Source: Simplicispira lacusdiani
GTDB taxonomy: Bacteria > Pseudomonadota > Gammaproteobacteria > Burkholderiales > Burkholderiaceae_C
Assembly: GCF_003604195.1 (NCBI RefSeq)
Contig: NZ_QXGR01000003.1
Location: 248,001 to 312,000 of the forward strand
Direction: 5' to 3'
Length of the DNA: 64,000 nucleotides
Position 1 is the first letter of the stretch; the number at the start of each line of letters is the position of its first letter. Position numbers and translations under genes: made by a program. The notes beneath the pieces are model-generated. The model saw only the letters and a list, made by a program, of their open reading frames with translations, did no database searches and had not been told where the DNA came from. This document shows, in pieces, positions 41,586-51,068 of this stretch.

Positions 41586-41996
41586 TCAGTCGGTCGCGGT
41601 TCCGGCTTCCGCGGAAGGTGTGGCGGCCACGGCGGCGGCGGGGCGCCGGGCGTTCAGCTTGTCCAGCAGGGCCTCTGCGCGCTCGGCGGGCAGGTTCTTC
41701 TGCATGAGCTGCAGCAGGCCGTCGCCCTGAACGAGGGGGCGCAGCACTTCGGCTTCGGCGTCGTAGAACGTGACGTCCCACTCCTGCAGGGCCTCGGCGA
41801 AGGTGGCTTCGTCCCAGGACTTGCCCTTGGCCACCAGCGTGACCAGGGGCATGGCCTTGTTCTCGACGAAGGCCTTCTTGTAGGGCTTTTGCTGCCAGCG
41901 CTCGGTGAACCACTCCTTGTGCGGCGACGGCAGGGTGAGCACGCGCTTGTGGATCGCCTTTTCAAGCGCTGCGGCCGGGAAGCTGAAGAGTTTCAT
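41586..41996 (-). CDS. Unknown protein encoded between carA and carB
   Basis: 136-aa soluble protein I do not recognise. Gaps to carA (17 bp) and carB (10 bp) are tiny, so it must be part of the carAB transcript. The N-terminus [19 protein letters not shown] is followed by a charged helical region ([19 protein letters not shown]) and [21 protein letters not shown]. The C-terminal 20 residues are an Ala/Pro-rich tail. No signal peptide or membrane segment. A role tied to carbamoyl phosphate or simply co-expression are both possible. Confidence 0.8.
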   Translation of the reverse strand: MKLFSFPAAALEKAIHKRVLTLPSPHKEWFTERWQQKPYKKAFVENKAMPLVTLVAKGKSWDEATFAEALQEWDVTFYDAEAEVLRPLVQGDGLLQLMQKNLPAERAEALLDKLNARRPAAAVAATPSAEAGTATD

Positions 41997-42013
41997 GGCG
42001 CCGGGTTCCTGGT

Positions 42014-43186
42014 TTACTTGGCCTGCGCGACGCGCATGGCGTCGGTGAAGCGGTCGAACAGGTAGCCGATGTCGTGCGGGCCGGGCGATGCCTCGGGGTG
42101 GCCCTGGAAGCAGAACGCCGGTTTGTCGGTGCGCACCAGACCTTGCAGCGTGCCGTCGAACAGGCTGACGTGCGTGGCACGCAGGCTGGCGGGCAGCGAG
42201 TCGAGGTCCACCGCGAAGCCGTGGTTCTGGCTGGTGATGCTGACGCGGCCGGTGTCCAGGTCCTTCACGGGATGGTTGGCGCCGTGGTGGCTGTGCGTCA
42301 TCTTGAAGGTGCGCGCGCCCGAGGCCAGGGCCATGATCTGGTGGCCCAGGCAGATGCCGAAGGTGGGGATGCCGCTGTCGATGAGGGTGCGCGTGGCGGC
42401 GATGGCGTAGTCGCAGGGCTGCGGGTCGCCAGGGCCGTTGGACAGGAACACGCCATCGGGGTTCAGGGCCAGCACATCGGCGGCCGGCGTTTGCGCGGGC
42501 ACCACGGTGACCTTGCAGCCGCGCTCGGCCAGCATGCGCAGGATGTTCTTTTTCACGCCGAAGTCATAGGCCACCACGTGGAAACGCGGCGCCTCCTGCG
42601 TGCCATAGCCCTTGCCGAGTTGCCACTCGGTCTGCGTCCACTCATAGCGCTCCTGCGTCGTGACGACCTTGGCCAGGTCCAGCCCGGCCATGGGCGGCGC
42701 GGCCTTGGCGGCGGCGATGGCTTCGTCGATGAGGGCCTGCGTCACTTCCTGGCCGGCGGCCAGGCCGATGATGGCGCCGTTCTGCGCGCCCTGGGTGCGC
42801 AGCAGGCGCGTGAGCTTGCGCGTGTCGATGTTGGCGATCGCCACCGTGCGCTCGCGCACGAGGTAGGACGACAGAGTTTCGGTGCAGCGGAAGTTGCTGG
42901 CCAGCAGCGGCAGATCCTTGATGATCAGGCCCGCGGCATGGACCTTGTCGGCTTCGATGTCCTCGGTGTTGACGCCATAGTTGCCGATGTGCGGGTACGT
43001 GAGCGTCACGAGCTGCTGGCAGTAGCTGGGGTCGGTGAGGATTTCCTGGTAGCCGGACATCGAGGTGTTGAACACCACTTCGCCGACGGTGGTGCCGGTG
43101 GCACCGATCGAATTGCCGATAAAGACCGTGCCGTCTGCGAGCGCCAGGATGGCGGGCGGGAAGGTTCCCTGAAGAGACAAAAGCAC
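42014..43186 (-). CDS. carA: Carbamoyl-phosphate synthase small subunit
   Basis: 390-aa glutaminase subunit that supplies ammonia to CarB. The N-terminal CPSase domain starts [19 protein letters not shown]; the class I amidotransferase domain holds the catalytic Cys in [13 protein letters not shown] and the His/Glu dyad in [14 protein letters not shown]. The start is a GTG at 43186 with GGAGA 5 bp upstream and gives a normal family length; no ATG fits. A 218-bp structured leader precedes it. Confidence 0.96.
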   Translation of the reverse strand: MLLSLQGTFPPAILALADGTVFIGNSIGATGTTVGEVVFNTSMSGYQEILTDPSYCQQLVTLTYPHIGNYGVNTEDIEADKVHAAGLIIKDLPLLASNFRCTETLSSYLVRERTVAIANIDTRKLTRLLRTQGAQNGAIIGLAAGQEVTQALIDEAIAAAKAAPPMAGLDLAKVVTTQERYEWTQTEWQLGKGYGTQEAPRFHVVAYDFGVKKNILRMLAERGCKVTVVPAQTPAADVLALNPDGVFLSNGPGDPQPCDYAIAATRTLIDSGIPTFGICLGHQIMALASGARTFKMTHSHHGANHPVKDLDTGRVSITSQNHGFAVDLDSLPASLRATHVSLFDGTLQGLVRTDKPAFCFQGHPEASPGPHDIGYLFDRFTDAMRVAQAK

Positions 43187-43404
43187 TGGGTTCTCCGGAT
43201 GGTTACGGTCGCCCGGCGCCTGCAGGCCACTCGCGCGCGAGTGCCAGTGGCTGCTCTCTGATGGATTGTTGCTTTGGGTGCGGTCGGGCGACGCTGTTGC
43301 GAGAAAAGCCCCTGATTGTACTCGCAGACACCACCGGTTCGCTGACGGTGGTGCACTGCAGCATGATCCGCCAGGGGTATTCCACCCGCCTGGCGGCAAG
43401 GCCG
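43187..43404 (-). promoter_or_regulatory. carA leader with several hairpins
   Basis: On the minus strand this gap holds, in order: hairpin CCGCCAGG/CCTGGCGG (43368-43396), hairpin ACCACCG/CGGTGGT (about 43330-43352), a TACAAT -10-like hexamer near 43316, and a perfect 16-bp palindrome CACTCGCGCGCGAGTG (43228-43243). Its flanks GCCACT (43226-43231 on plus) and AGTGGC (43246-43251) can pair instead, so two structures compete just upstream of the GTG start. Pyrimidine- or arginine-dependent attenuation is conceivable but unproven. Confidence 0.45.
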
Positions 43405-44178
43405 TCAGCGCCCGGCGCCGCTGGCGTGCAGGCAGATAGCGGCGGCAGCCGCCACGTTCAGCGATTCCTCCCCGCCCGGCTGCGCGATGCGGATGCGCCG
43501 GCTGGCGCGCGCCTCCAGTGCGGGCGAGACACCCTGCCCCTCGTGACCCAGCACCCAGGCGCAGGGCCACGGGAGTTCGGCGCGGTGCAGGAAATCGCCC
43601 TCGTGCACATGGGTCACCAGCAGCGGCACCCGCAGGACCTGCAGGTCCTCCACCTCCAGCCCTTCGACCAGATCGAGCCCGAAGTGCGCCCCCATGCCGG
43701 CCCGCAGCACCTTGGGCGACCACAGGGCGGCGCTGCCCTTGAGCGCCAGCACCTGGCGGAAGCCGAAGGCCGAGGCGCTGCGCAGGATGGAGCCGACGTT
43801 GCCCGCGTCCTGCACCCGGTCGAGCACAACGCTGGCGGCGCCGGGCTGCACGGCGGTAGGCGCGGGCAGGTCCAGCAGGTAGCCCATGCGCGCGGGCGAC
43901 TCCAGGCCGCTGATGTCGGCGAACAAGGCATCGGCGAGCACTATGATTTTTGGAGCTGCTTGCGCCCATTCTGCGGGCGCTTGAGGCCAAAAAGACTCTG
44001 AAAAAACCGCGATGGCGGGATGCACGCCCCGCGCCAGCGCGGCGCGGCACAGGTGGTCACCCTCCAGCCACACCCGACCCTGCTTGCGGTAGGCCGTGCT
44101 GTCCTGCGCCAGGCGGCGCAGATCCTTGACGAAACCGTTGTCGCGCGACTGGATGTGGGTCACCTGCGCTGCGCTCAT
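43405..44178 (-). CDS. TrmH/SpoU family RNA 2'-O-methyltransferase
   Basis: 257-aa SPOUT-class enzyme. An N-terminal substrate-binding domain ([31 protein letters not shown]) precedes the knotted catalytic domain with motif 1 [17 protein letters not shown], motif 2 [12 protein letters not shown] and motif 3 [18 protein letters not shown]. The exact tRNA or rRNA target is not evident (RlmB/TrmH group). A repeat copy antisense to the gene encodes residues around [13 protein letters not shown], in the N-terminal domain. Its start overlaps the rnhB stop by 4 bp (ATGA). Confidence 0.9.
   Translation of the reverse strand: MSAAQVTHIQSRDNGFVKDLRRLAQDSTAYRKQGRVWLEGDHLCRAALARGVHPAIAVFSESFWPQAPAEWAQAAPKIIVLADALFADISGLESPARMGYLLDLPAPTAVQPGAASVVLDRVQDAGNVGSILRSASAFGFRQVLALKGSAALWSPKVLRAGMGAHFGLDLVEGLEVEDLQVLRVPLLVTHVHEGDFLHRAELPWPCAWVLGHEGQGVSPALEARASRRIRIAQPGGEESLNVAAAAAICLHASGAGR
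43939..44000 (+). repeat. Dispersed two-hairpin repeat, copy F (inside SPOUT methyltransferase)
   Basis: CACTATGATTTTTGGAGCTG, then a perfect 6-bp stem GCGCCC-attctgc-GGGCGC, then TGAGGCCAAAAAGACTCTGA. The GAGGCCAAAAA.ACTCTGA tail is shared with copy I. Antisense in the gene; read in frame. Confidence 0.85.
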
Positions 44179-44816
44179 GCAGCCTCCTCTTGCGCCGGTC
44201 GCAGGTTCTGCGCCACGGGAGCGAACGAGCTGCGGTGCAGCGGGCAGGCGCCGTGCGCGCGCAACGCCTCCAGGTGCGCCGCCGTGCCGTAGCCCTTGTG
44301 TCCGGCAAAGCCGTACTGCGGGAACTGTTCATGAACCTGAGCGCACCAGCGGTCGCGGTGCACCTTGGCCAGGATGGACGCGGCCGAGATGGCGGCCACC
44401 AGGTCGTCGCCCTTGACGATGGCCTCGGCCGGCACGTCGAGCACCGGCAGGCGGTTGCCGTCCACCAGCACCAGCGCGGGCTTGAGGCGCAGGCCCTGCA
44501 CCGCGCGGCGCATGGCCAGCAGCGTGGCCTGCAGGATGTTGAGGCGGTCGATCTCCTCCACGCTGGCCTCGGCGATGCTGCAGCACAGGGCCTTGGCGCG
44601 GATCTCGTCGAACAAGGCCTCGCGCCGCGCGGCGGTGAGCTTCTTGGAGTCGGCCAGGCCAGGAATCGGGCGCAGCTCGTCCAGGATCACGGCGGCGGCC
44701 ACCACCGGGCCGGCCAGCGGGCCCCGCCCGGCCTCGTCCACCCCGGCCACGAGACCCTGGGGCGGGTGCCAGTCCAGGCAAGCCTGTTCAGGCTTCGAGC
44801 GTTTGGCGGATGGCAT
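44175..44816 (-). CDS. rnhB: Ribonuclease HII
   Basis: 213-aa enzyme that incises RNA in RNA/DNA hybrids and single misincorporated ribonucleotides. The signature [21 protein letters not shown] (about residues 23-43) carries the DEAG catalytic acids, and later acidic residues are in LVDGNRLPV and AEAIVKGDD. It is in the lpxA-lpxB-rnhB order typical of proteobacteria; its start overlaps the lpxB 3' end by 29 bp. A shorter start is possible, since the first 20 residues are variable. Confidence 0.95.
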   Translation of the reverse strand: MPSAKRSKPEQACLDWHPPQGLVAGVDEAGRGPLAGPVVAAAVILDELRPIPGLADSKKLTAARREALFDEIRAKALCCSIAEASVEEIDRLNILQATLLAMRRAVQGLRLKPALVLVDGNRLPVLDVPAEAIVKGDDLVAAISAASILAKVHRDRWCAQVHEQFPQYGFAGHKGYGTAAHLEALRAHGACPLHRSSFAPVAQNLRPAQEEAA

Positions 44817-45936
44817 CGGCGGCCAGTCGGGGGGTGTCGCGCAGCAGGCTCTGGTGCAGCGAAGTGAAGCGCTGCTGCAGCGCGGCGATGCGCTCGGGCG
44901 GCGCGTCGAACCACTGCAGCACGGCGGCCGCCAGCGCCTGGGGCGTGGCGGCGTCCTGGATCAGTTCGGGCACGGCGAATTCACCGCAGAGGATGTTGGG
45001 CAGGCCCACCCAGGGCTGGAGCTGCTTGCGGCGCATCAGCCGCCAGCTCAGCGGGTGCATGTGGTAGCCGATGACCATGGGGCGCTTGAACAGCGCCGCC
45101 TCCAGCGTGGCCGTGCCACTGGCGATCAGCGTCACGTCGCAGGCGGCCAGCACCTGGTGCGATTGCCCGGTGACGATGGTCAGAACCTCGCCCAGGCCGC
45201 ATGCGCGCGCTGCGTGCTCGATGCGCTCGCGCAGCGCCGGCACCGCAGGCACTACCATTTTGATAGCTGGATGCGCTTGATGGATAAGCCTTGCAGCCTC
45301 AAAGAACTTGGGAGTGATGTACTGCACCTCGGCCGAGCGGCTGCCCGGCAGAATGGCCAGCACCGCATCGCCCTCCCCCAGCCCCAACTGCGCGCGGGCC
45401 ACCACGCGGTCGGGCGCCAAGGGAATCACCCCGGCCAGCGGGTGGCCCACGTAGGTGGCGGCGATGCCGTGGCGTGCCAGCAACTCGGGCTCGAACGGGA
45501 AGATGCACAGCACATGGTCGGCGGCGCGGCGGATCTTCTCCACCCGGTCGGCGCGCCAGGCCCAGATCGACGGGCAGACGAAATGCACGGTCTTGATGCC
45601 GGCGGCGCGCAGGTCGGTCTCCAGGCCCAGGTTGAAATCGGGCGCGTCCACGCCGATGAAAACATCGGGCCTGTCCTGCAGCAGGCGCGCGCGCAGGCGT
45701 TTGCGGATGCCGATGATCTCGGCCAGACGGCGCAGCAATTCAAAGCTGTAGCCGTGCACCGCAAGCTTGTCGCTGGGCCACCAGGCCTCGAAACCGCGCC
45801 GCTGCATCTGCGGTCCGCCGATGCCCTGGCTGGTGAGTTCGGGCCAGAGGCCGCGCAGGCCGTCGAGCAGCAGCCCCGCAAGCAGGTCGCCCGAGGTCTC
45901 GCCCGCCACCATGGCGACGCGGGGGGATGCCTCCAT
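44788..45936 (-). CDS. lpxB: Lipid-A-disaccharide synthase LpxB
   Basis: 382-aa GT-B glycosyltransferase joining UDP-diacylglucosamine to lipid X. The N-terminus [48 protein letters not shown] and the nucleotide-binding [23 protein letters not shown] are all family hallmarks. The stretch [19 protein letters not shown] is encoded by an antisense repeat copy, yet it aligns with the same region of E. coli LpxB without a gap. It is located downstream of lpxA by 11 bp. Confidence 0.97.
   Translation of the reverse strand: MEASPRVAMVAGETSGDLLAGLLLDGLRGLWPELTSQGIGGPQMQRRGFEAWWPSDKLAVHGYSFELLRRLAEIIGIRKRLRARLLQDRPDVFIGVDAPDFNLGLETDLRAAGIKTVHFVCPSIWAWRADRVEKIRRAADHVLCIFPFEPELLARHGIAATYVGHPLAGVIPLAPDRVVARAQLGLGEGDAVLAILPGSRSAEVQYITPKFFEAARLIHQAHPAIKMVVPAVPALRERIEHAARACGLGEVLTIVTGQSHQVLAACDVTLIASGTATLEAALFKRPMVIGYHMHPLSWRLMRRKQLQPWVGLPNILCGEFAVPELIQDAATPQALAAAVLQWFDAPPERIAALQQRFTSLHQSLLRDTPRLAADAIRQTLEA
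45250..45304 (+). repeat. Dispersed two-hairpin repeat, copy G (inside lpxB)
   Basis: CACTACCATTTTGATAGCTG, then GCTT-gatggat-AAGC, then TTGCAGCCTCAAA. AT-rich relative to lpxB. Antisense to the gene and read in frame as [13 protein letters not shown]. Confidence 0.85.
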
Positions 45937-45947
45937 TGCGCCGTCCT

Positions 45948-46736
45948 TCAGCGGGCAATGCCCGCAGCCGAGCTGGCGAGGAAGGCGTCCATCAGCGCCA
46001 CATCCTGCGCCGCCTCGGGATACGTGGCAGGCAGTTGCTGGATGGCGGCGCGCGCCTGCTCCAGCGTCAGGCCCTGGCGGTAGAGCAGCTTGTGCATCTC
46101 ACGGATGGCGCTGATGCGCTGGTCGGAGAAATCGCGCCGGCGCAGTCCCACGAGGTTCACGCCGCGCACGGCCAGCGGGTTGCCGTCCACCACCATGTAG
46201 GGAGGCACATCCTTCGCCACATGGCTGGAAAAACCCACCATGGTGTGCGCGCCGATGCGCATGCGCTGCAGCACGCCGGTCAAGCCGCCGACGGTGGCCC
46301 AGTCGCCCACCTCGACATGGCCCGCCAGCGTGGTGTTGTTGGCCAGGGTGGTCTGGTGGCCCACGCGGCAATCGTGCGCGATGTGCACGTAGGCCATGAT
46401 CCAGTTGTCGTCGCCGATGCTGGTGATGCCCCGGTCCTGCACGGTGCCGGTGTTGAAGGTGCAGAACTCGCGGATGGTGTTGCGGTCGCCGATGCGCAGC
46501 TCGGTGGGCTCGCCGGCGTACTTCTTGTCCTGCGGCTGGGCGCCCAGCGAAGCGAACTGGAAGATGCGGTTGTCGCGTCCGATAGTGGTGTGGCCCTCGA
46601 TCACGCAGTGCGGCCCCACCGTCGTGCCCGCGCCGATGGTGACGTGCGGGCCGATGACGGCATAGGGGCCGATGGTGGCGGAAGGGTCGATGCGCGCCTG
46701 CGCGCCGACGATGGCGGTGGGGTGGATGCTGCTCAC
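45948..46736 (-). CDS. lpxA: UDP-N-acetylglucosamine acyltransferase LpxA
   Basis: 262-aa left-handed beta-helix enzyme doing the first step of lipid A synthesis. Hexapeptide repeats run from about residue 5 to 190 ([26 protein letters not shown]), with the catalytic His in [19 protein letters not shown]. The helical C-terminus ([20 protein letters not shown]) is typical. The GTG at 46736 gives exactly the E. coli length and has AGGAG upstream; a longer frame to 46781 overlaps fabZ. Confidence 0.96.
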   Translation of the reverse strand: MSSIHPTAIVGAQARIDPSATIGPYAVIGPHVTIGAGTTVGPHCVIEGHTTIGRDNRIFQFASLGAQPQDKKYAGEPTELRIGDRNTIREFCTFNTGTVQDRGITSIGDDNWIMAYVHIAHDCRVGHQTTLANNTTLAGHVEVGDWATVGGLTGVLQRMRIGAHTMVGFSSHVAKDVPPYMVVDGNPLAVRGVNLVGLRRRDFSDQRISAIREMHKLLYRQGLTLEQARAAIQQLPATYPEAAQDVALMDAFLASSAAGIAR

Positions 46737-46756
46737 GGCGAACCGCGCTCCTGCCT

Positions 46757-47197
46757 TCAGCCCACGGCGCGCATGGTGCACATCAGCTCGGCCTCGCAGG
46801 CCACCTCGTCGCCCACGCGGCCCACGCCCTTAAACTTCCAGATGCCGCCGCGCACACGGTCGATGGTGATGTCGAGGATCAGCTGGTCGCCAGGCTCCAC
46901 GGGGCGCTTGAAGCGCGCGCCGTCGATGCCGACGAAGTAGTAGATGTTGTTTTCATCGGGCACCTGGCCCATGGCATCGAACGCCAGCAGGCCGGCCGCC
47001 TGGGCCAGGGCTTCCAGGATCAGCACGCCAGGCATCACCGGACGGCCGGGGAAGTGGCCCATGAAATAGGGCTCGTTGAACGTGACGTTCTTGATGGCCT
47101 TGATGCGCTGGTTGCGTTCGAGTTCAAGCACCTTGTCCACCAGCAGGAAGGGGTAGCGGTGGGGCAGTTGCTTGAGAATTGCGTGGATATCCATCAT
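46757..47197 (-). CDS. fabZ: 3-hydroxyacyl-[ACP] dehydratase FabZ
   Basis: 146-aa hot-dog-fold dehydratase of fatty-acid elongation. The catalytic His is in [13 protein letters not shown] (about residues 10-22) and the active-site Glu in [30 protein letters not shown]. Its placement between lpxD and lpxA is conserved, because both lipid A acyltransferases and fatty-acid synthesis use 3-hydroxyacyl-ACP. Confidence 0.97.
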   Translation of the reverse strand: MMDIHAILKQLPHRYPFLLVDKVLELERNQRIKAIKNVTFNEPYFMGHFPGRPVMPGVLILEALAQAAGLLAFDAMGQVPDENNIYYFVGIDGARFKRPVEPGDQLILDITIDRVRGGIWKFKGVGRVGDEVACEAELMCTMRAVG

Positions 47198-47203
47198 CAG
47201 CGT

Positions 47204-48193
47204 TCAATCTTTGTTGTTCTGAAGAAGCCCTTCGAGGGCCTTGATGCGCTCGCGCAGGCTGTGCAGTTGCTTCAGTGTGGCTGCGTTCTTTTCCCAGCGC
47301 GCATTGTCGTCGATAGGGAACATCCCCGTGTACTGACCGGGTCGGGTGATCGAGCGGGTGACCGTCGTGGCCGCCGACACATGCACGTGGTCGGCCAGCG
47401 TGAGGTGGCCCAGCACGATGCCGCCTCCGCCCACCGTGCAGTGCGCGCCAATGGTGGCGCTGCCGGCCACGCCGACGCAGCCGGCCATGGCCGAATGGCG
47501 GCCGACGCGCACGTTGTGGCCGATCTGGACCAGGTTGTCGAGCTTGACGCCGTCCTCGATCACGGTGTCATCCAGCGCGCCGCGGTCGATGCAGGTGTTG
47601 GCGCCGATCTCGACGTCATCGCCAATGCGCACCGCGCCAAGCTGCTCGATCTTGACCCACTGCCCTTTTTGCGGCGCGAAGCCAAAGCCGTCGGCGCCGA
47701 TCACCACACCCGCATGCACGATGCAGCGCGCGCCGATCTGGCAGTTCTCGCCCACGGTGACGCGCGACTTGAGCCAGGTTCCAGCACCCACGCGCGCGCC
47801 GCGCTCGACCACGCACAGCGGCCCGACCGTGGCCGTCGGGTCCACCACGGCCTCGGGGTGGACCACGGCGCTCGGGTGCACACCGGGCGCCACGGGCGTG
47901 CCGTGCGTGCGCTTCCACAGCTGCGTGGCCCGCGCGAAATACACATAGGGGTCGTCCGCCACGATGCAGGCACCGCGCGCCAGTGCGGCCTCGCGCAGGG
48001 CGGGCGCCACAATGACACAGGCCGCCCGGGAGGCGGCCAGTTGCTGCTGGTAGCGCGGGTTGCTGAGGAAACTCAGGTCCTGCGGGCCGGCGGCTTCCAG
48101 GGGAGCCAGCCGGTCGATGCGCAGATCGGGGCTTCCTTCGAGCGTGCCGCCCAGCGCCTCGATGAACTGGGCCAGGCGCAAGCTCACAGCCAC
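47204..48193 (-). CDS. lpxD: UDP-3-O-acylglucosamine N-acyltransferase LpxD
   Basis: 329-aa enzyme adding the second acyl chain in lipid A synthesis. An N-terminal uridine-binding domain (about residues 1-95) is followed by a left-handed beta-helix of hexapeptide repeats (about 100-290) with the catalytic His in [23 protein letters not shown]-terminal helix ([18 protein letters not shown]) ends it. The stop is 6 bp before the fabZ ATG. Confidence 0.97.
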   Translation of the reverse strand: MAVSLRLAQFIEALGGTLEGSPDLRIDRLAPLEAAGPQDLSFLSNPRYQQQLAASRAACVIVAPALREAALARGACIVADDPYVYFARATQLWKRTHGTPVAPGVHPSAVVHPEAVVDPTATVGPLCVVERGARVGAGTWLKSRVTVGENCQIGARCIVHAGVVIGADGFGFAPQKGQWVKIEQLGAVRIGDDVEIGANTCIDRGALDDTVIEDGVKLDNLVQIGHNVRVGRHSAMAGCVGVAGSATIGAHCTVGGGGIVLGHLTLADHVHVSAATTVTRSITRPGQYTGMFPIDDNARWEKNAATLKQLHSLRERIKALEGLLQNNKD

Positions 48194-48214
48194 CCCGCCA
48201 TCGGCATCCGGGCC

Positions 48215-48727
48215 TTACTTGGCTGCATTCAGCGCCTTGATCACCTTGTCGGTGATGTCGTGCTTGGGATTGATGTAGACAGCCTGGTCCACGATGATGT
48301 CGTACTTTTCCTGCTCGGCCAGCTGCTTGACGACCTTGTTGATGCGGTCGCCCATCTGGCCCAGCTCTTCGTTCTTGCGCGCGTTCAGGTCTTCCTGGAA
48401 CTCGCGGCGCTTGCGCTGGAAGTCACGGTCCTGGTCCACCAGCTGGCGCTGGCGCGTGTTGCGCTGGCTTTCCGACAGCGTGGGCGCATCGCGCTCGAAC
48501 TTCTCGGTGGCCGTCTTCAGCGCATTGCCCAGGTCGTTGAGCTCCTTGTCACGGCGCGAGAACTCCTGCTCCAGCTTGGCCTGCGCGGCCTTGGCGGTGT
48601 TGGCCTCGCGGAATACGCGGTCGGTGTGGATGAAGCCCGCCTTGAACTCTTCCGCGTGCGCCGGGAGGGCGGCGCCAAAAGAGCCGAGGGCAAGAGCCAA
48701 AGCGATATGACGGGAAAGGGTTTTCAT
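48215..48727 (-). CDS. skp: OmpH/Skp family periplasmic chaperone
   Basis: 170-aa periplasmic chaperone holding unfolded outer-membrane proteins for the Bam complex. A Sec signal peptide (MKTLSRHIALALALGSFGAALPAHA) is followed by a long coiled-coil of about 100 residues rich in Lys, Glu and Gln (AQAKLEQEFSRRDKELNDLG..). The ATG overlaps the bamA stop (TAATG), so the two are translationally coupled. Confidence 0.94.
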   Translation of the reverse strand: MKTLSRHIALALALGSFGAALPAHAEEFKAGFIHTDRVFREANTAKAAQAKLEQEFSRRDKELNDLGNALKTATEKFERDAPTLSESQRNTRQRQLVDQDRDFQRKRREFQEDLNARKNEELGQMGDRINKVVKQLAEQEKYDIIVDQAVYINPKHDITDKVIKALNAAK

Positions 48728-51024
48728 TAGAAAGAAGTTCCGATCTGGAATTGCAGTTTCTGGATTCTATCGCCCGCGAACTTGCGCACCGGGTTGGCAT
48801 ACGCCAGGCGCAGCGGGCCAAGGGGGCTGATCCAGCTCAGGCCCAGGCCGACCGAGGCACGCATTTCGCTGAAGCGCATTTTCTCGCCATCGCCATACAC
48901 GTTGCCCACGTCCACGAAAGTAAAGACACGCAGCGTGCGGTCATTGCCGGCCCCCGGGAACGGAGCGATGAGTTCGGCATTGAGGGTGACCTTCTTCGGG
49001 CCGCCCAGCGAAGCGCCGGTGACGTCGCGCGGCCCCAGGGTACCCTGGTCGAAGCCGCGCACCGAGCCCAGGCCGCCCGAGTAGAAGTTCTTGAACACGG
49101 GGAACGGGCGGCCGTTCATGCCCTTGCCCAGCCCCAGTTCGCCGTTGAAGGCCAGGGTGAACTTCTTGTCCAGCGGCACGTATTGCTGGTACTGGTAGTT
49201 GGCACGCACATAGCGCGCGTCGCCGGCCACCGACCACTCGGAGTTGAGCCGCTGGTAGCGTCCCGAGTTGGGCGCCAGCGCGCTGTCGCGGTTGTCGCGC
49301 GTCCAGCCGATGGTGAGCGGCACCGACGAGCTGGTGCGGCCGTAGCGCTCGGCATAGGCGAGATAGGCCGCAGGGATGTTGGTGCCGGACTTGATGCGGG
49401 TCTGCTCCAGCGCACCACCGAAGAACACGGTGTCGACCTCGGTGAACGGCACGCCGAAGCGCATGCCCGCGCCCGTGGTGATCAGTTCGTAGTTGCCGCC
49501 CTGGTCCTCGTAGGGCTTGTCGGTGCGGTAGTACAGGTCGAGCGTGCGCGAAATGCCGTCGGCCGTGAAATACGGGTTGGTGGTGCTGAACACCAGGGTG
49601 CGCTTGAACTTGCTGGTGTTCACGTCCACGCCCAGGTAGTTGCCCGAGCCGAAGACATTTTCCTGCTTGATGGCGAACGACAGCGACAGCTTTTCGGCGC
49701 TGGAGAAGCCGGCGCCCAGCTGCAGCGAGCCGGTGGGCTTTTCCACGACGTTGATCACCAGGTCGACCTGGTCGGGCGCGCCGGAAACCTCTTGGGTCTC
49801 GATGTTGACTTCGGTGAAATAGCCCAGGCGGTCCACGCGGTCGCGCGACAGGCGGATCTTTTCGCCGTCGTACCACGAGGCTTCGTACTGGCGGAATTCG
49901 CGCCGCACCACCTCGTCGCGCGTGCGGTTGTTGCCGGTCACGCTGATGCGGCGCACATAGGCACGGCGCACGGGATCGGCCTGCAACACCAGGGCCACGC
50001 GGTTGTTCTCACGGTCGATCTCGGGCACGGCCTCGATGCGCGCGAAAGCAAAGCCGAAGTTGCCAAAATGGTCGGAGAAAGCCTTGGTGGTCTCGGCCAC
50101 CTGGTCGGCGTTGTAGGGCTCGCCAGGGCGGATGGCGACGAGCGACTTGAACTCGTCCTCGCGCTCCAGGTAGTTGCCTTCGAGCTTGACGCCGGACACC
50201 ACGAAGCGCTCGCCCTCGGTCACGTTGACGGTGATGGAGATGTCCTGCTTGTCCGGAGAGATGGCCACCTGGGTCGAATCGACGCGGAATTCCATGTAGC
50301 CGCGCTGCAGGTAGTACGAGCGCAGGGTCTCCAGGTCGGCGTTGAGCTTGGTGCGCGCATAGCGGTCGGACTTGGTGTACCAGCTCAGCCAGCCACCCGT
50401 GTCCTGGTCGAACAAGCCCTTGAGCGTGGATTCGCTGAACGCCTTGTTGCCGACGATGCGGATGTCCTTGATGCGCGCCGTCTCGCCCTCGACCACCGAG
50501 AAGGTCAGGTTGACGCGGTTGCGCTCCACGGGCGTGACGGTGGTGATCACCTCGGCGCCATAGAAGCTCTTGTTGATGTACTGGCGCTTGAGTTCCTGCT
50601 CGGCACGGTCGGTCAGCGCCTTGTCGTAGGGGCGGCCATCGGTCAGGCCGATGTCGCGCATGGTCTTCTTGAGCAGATCCTTGTCGAACTCGCGCGTGCC
50701 CACGAAATCCACGTCGGCGATCGTGGGCCGCTCCTCGACGACCACGACGAGCACGCCGCCGCTGGCTTCCAGGCGCACATCCTTGAACAACCCCAGGCCA
50801 AACAATGCGCGGATGGCCGCGGCACCCTTGTCGTCGTTGTATTCATCGCCCACGCGCAGGGGCATGGAGGCGAACACGGTGCCGGGCTCGACACGTTGCA
50901 AGCCTTCCACGCGGATGTCCTGCACCTTGAATGGTTCGAGCGCCCAGGCCGCCTGCGCGGCAAGAACCATGGCTGCGACAGCCGTCGCGGTGCACGCACC
51001 GAAGCGATTGAGATGTTTTTTCAT
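48727..51024 (-). CDS. bamA: Outer membrane protein assembly factor BamA
   Basis: 765-aa outer-membrane insertase. The signal peptide (MKKHLNRFG..QAAWA) precedes five POTRA domains (about residues 25-345; first one FKVQDIRVEGLQRVEPGTVF) and a 16-strand beta-barrel. The lid-loop motif typical of BamA is seen in FYSGGLGSVRGFDQGTLGPRD (VRGF). The barrel ends in a C-terminal Phe (QKLQFQIGTSF), the outer-membrane insertion signal. The ATG at 51024 begins the signal peptide; longer frames run into rseP. Confidence 0.97.
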   Translation of the reverse strand: MKKHLNRFGACTATAVAAMVLAAQAAWALEPFKVQDIRVEGLQRVEPGTVFASMPLRVGDEYNDDKGAAAIRALFGLGLFKDVRLEASGGVLVVVVEERPTIADVDFVGTREFDKDLLKKTMRDIGLTDGRPYDKALTDRAEQELKRQYINKSFYGAEVITTVTPVERNRVNLTFSVVEGETARIKDIRIVGNKAFSESTLKGLFDQDTGGWLSWYTKSDRYARTKLNADLETLRSYYLQRGYMEFRVDSTQVAISPDKQDISITVNVTEGERFVVSGVKLEGNYLEREDEFKSLVAIRPGEPYNADQVAETTKAFSDHFGNFGFAFARIEAVPEIDRENNRVALVLQADPVRRAYVRRISVTGNNRTRDEVVRREFRQYEASWYDGEKIRLSRDRVDRLGYFTEVNIETQEVSGAPDQVDLVINVVEKPTGSLQLGAGFSSAEKLSLSFAIKQENVFGSGNYLGVDVNTSKFKRTLVFSTTNPYFTADGISRTLDLYYRTDKPYEDQGGNYELITTGAGMRFGVPFTEVDTVFFGGALEQTRIKSGTNIPAAYLAYAERYGRTSSSVPLTIGWTRDNRDSALAPNSGRYQRLNSEWSVAGDARYVRANYQYQQYVPLDKKFTLAFNGELGLGKGMNGRPFPVFKNFYSGGLGSVRGFDQGTLGPRDVTGASLGGPKKVTLNAELIAPFPGAGNDRTLRVFTFVDVGNVYGDGEKMRFSEMRASVGLGLSWISPLGPLRLAYANPVRKFAGDRIQKLQFQIGTSF

Positions 51025-51068
51025 GAATGAAGCCGGTACCTCCCTGGTCAAGCAGGGCGGTCTTAAGG

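Noticed and set aside
48751..51030. 759-codon open frame antisense to bamA
   Set aside because: Compositional shadow of bamA; no motif and no plausible start signal.
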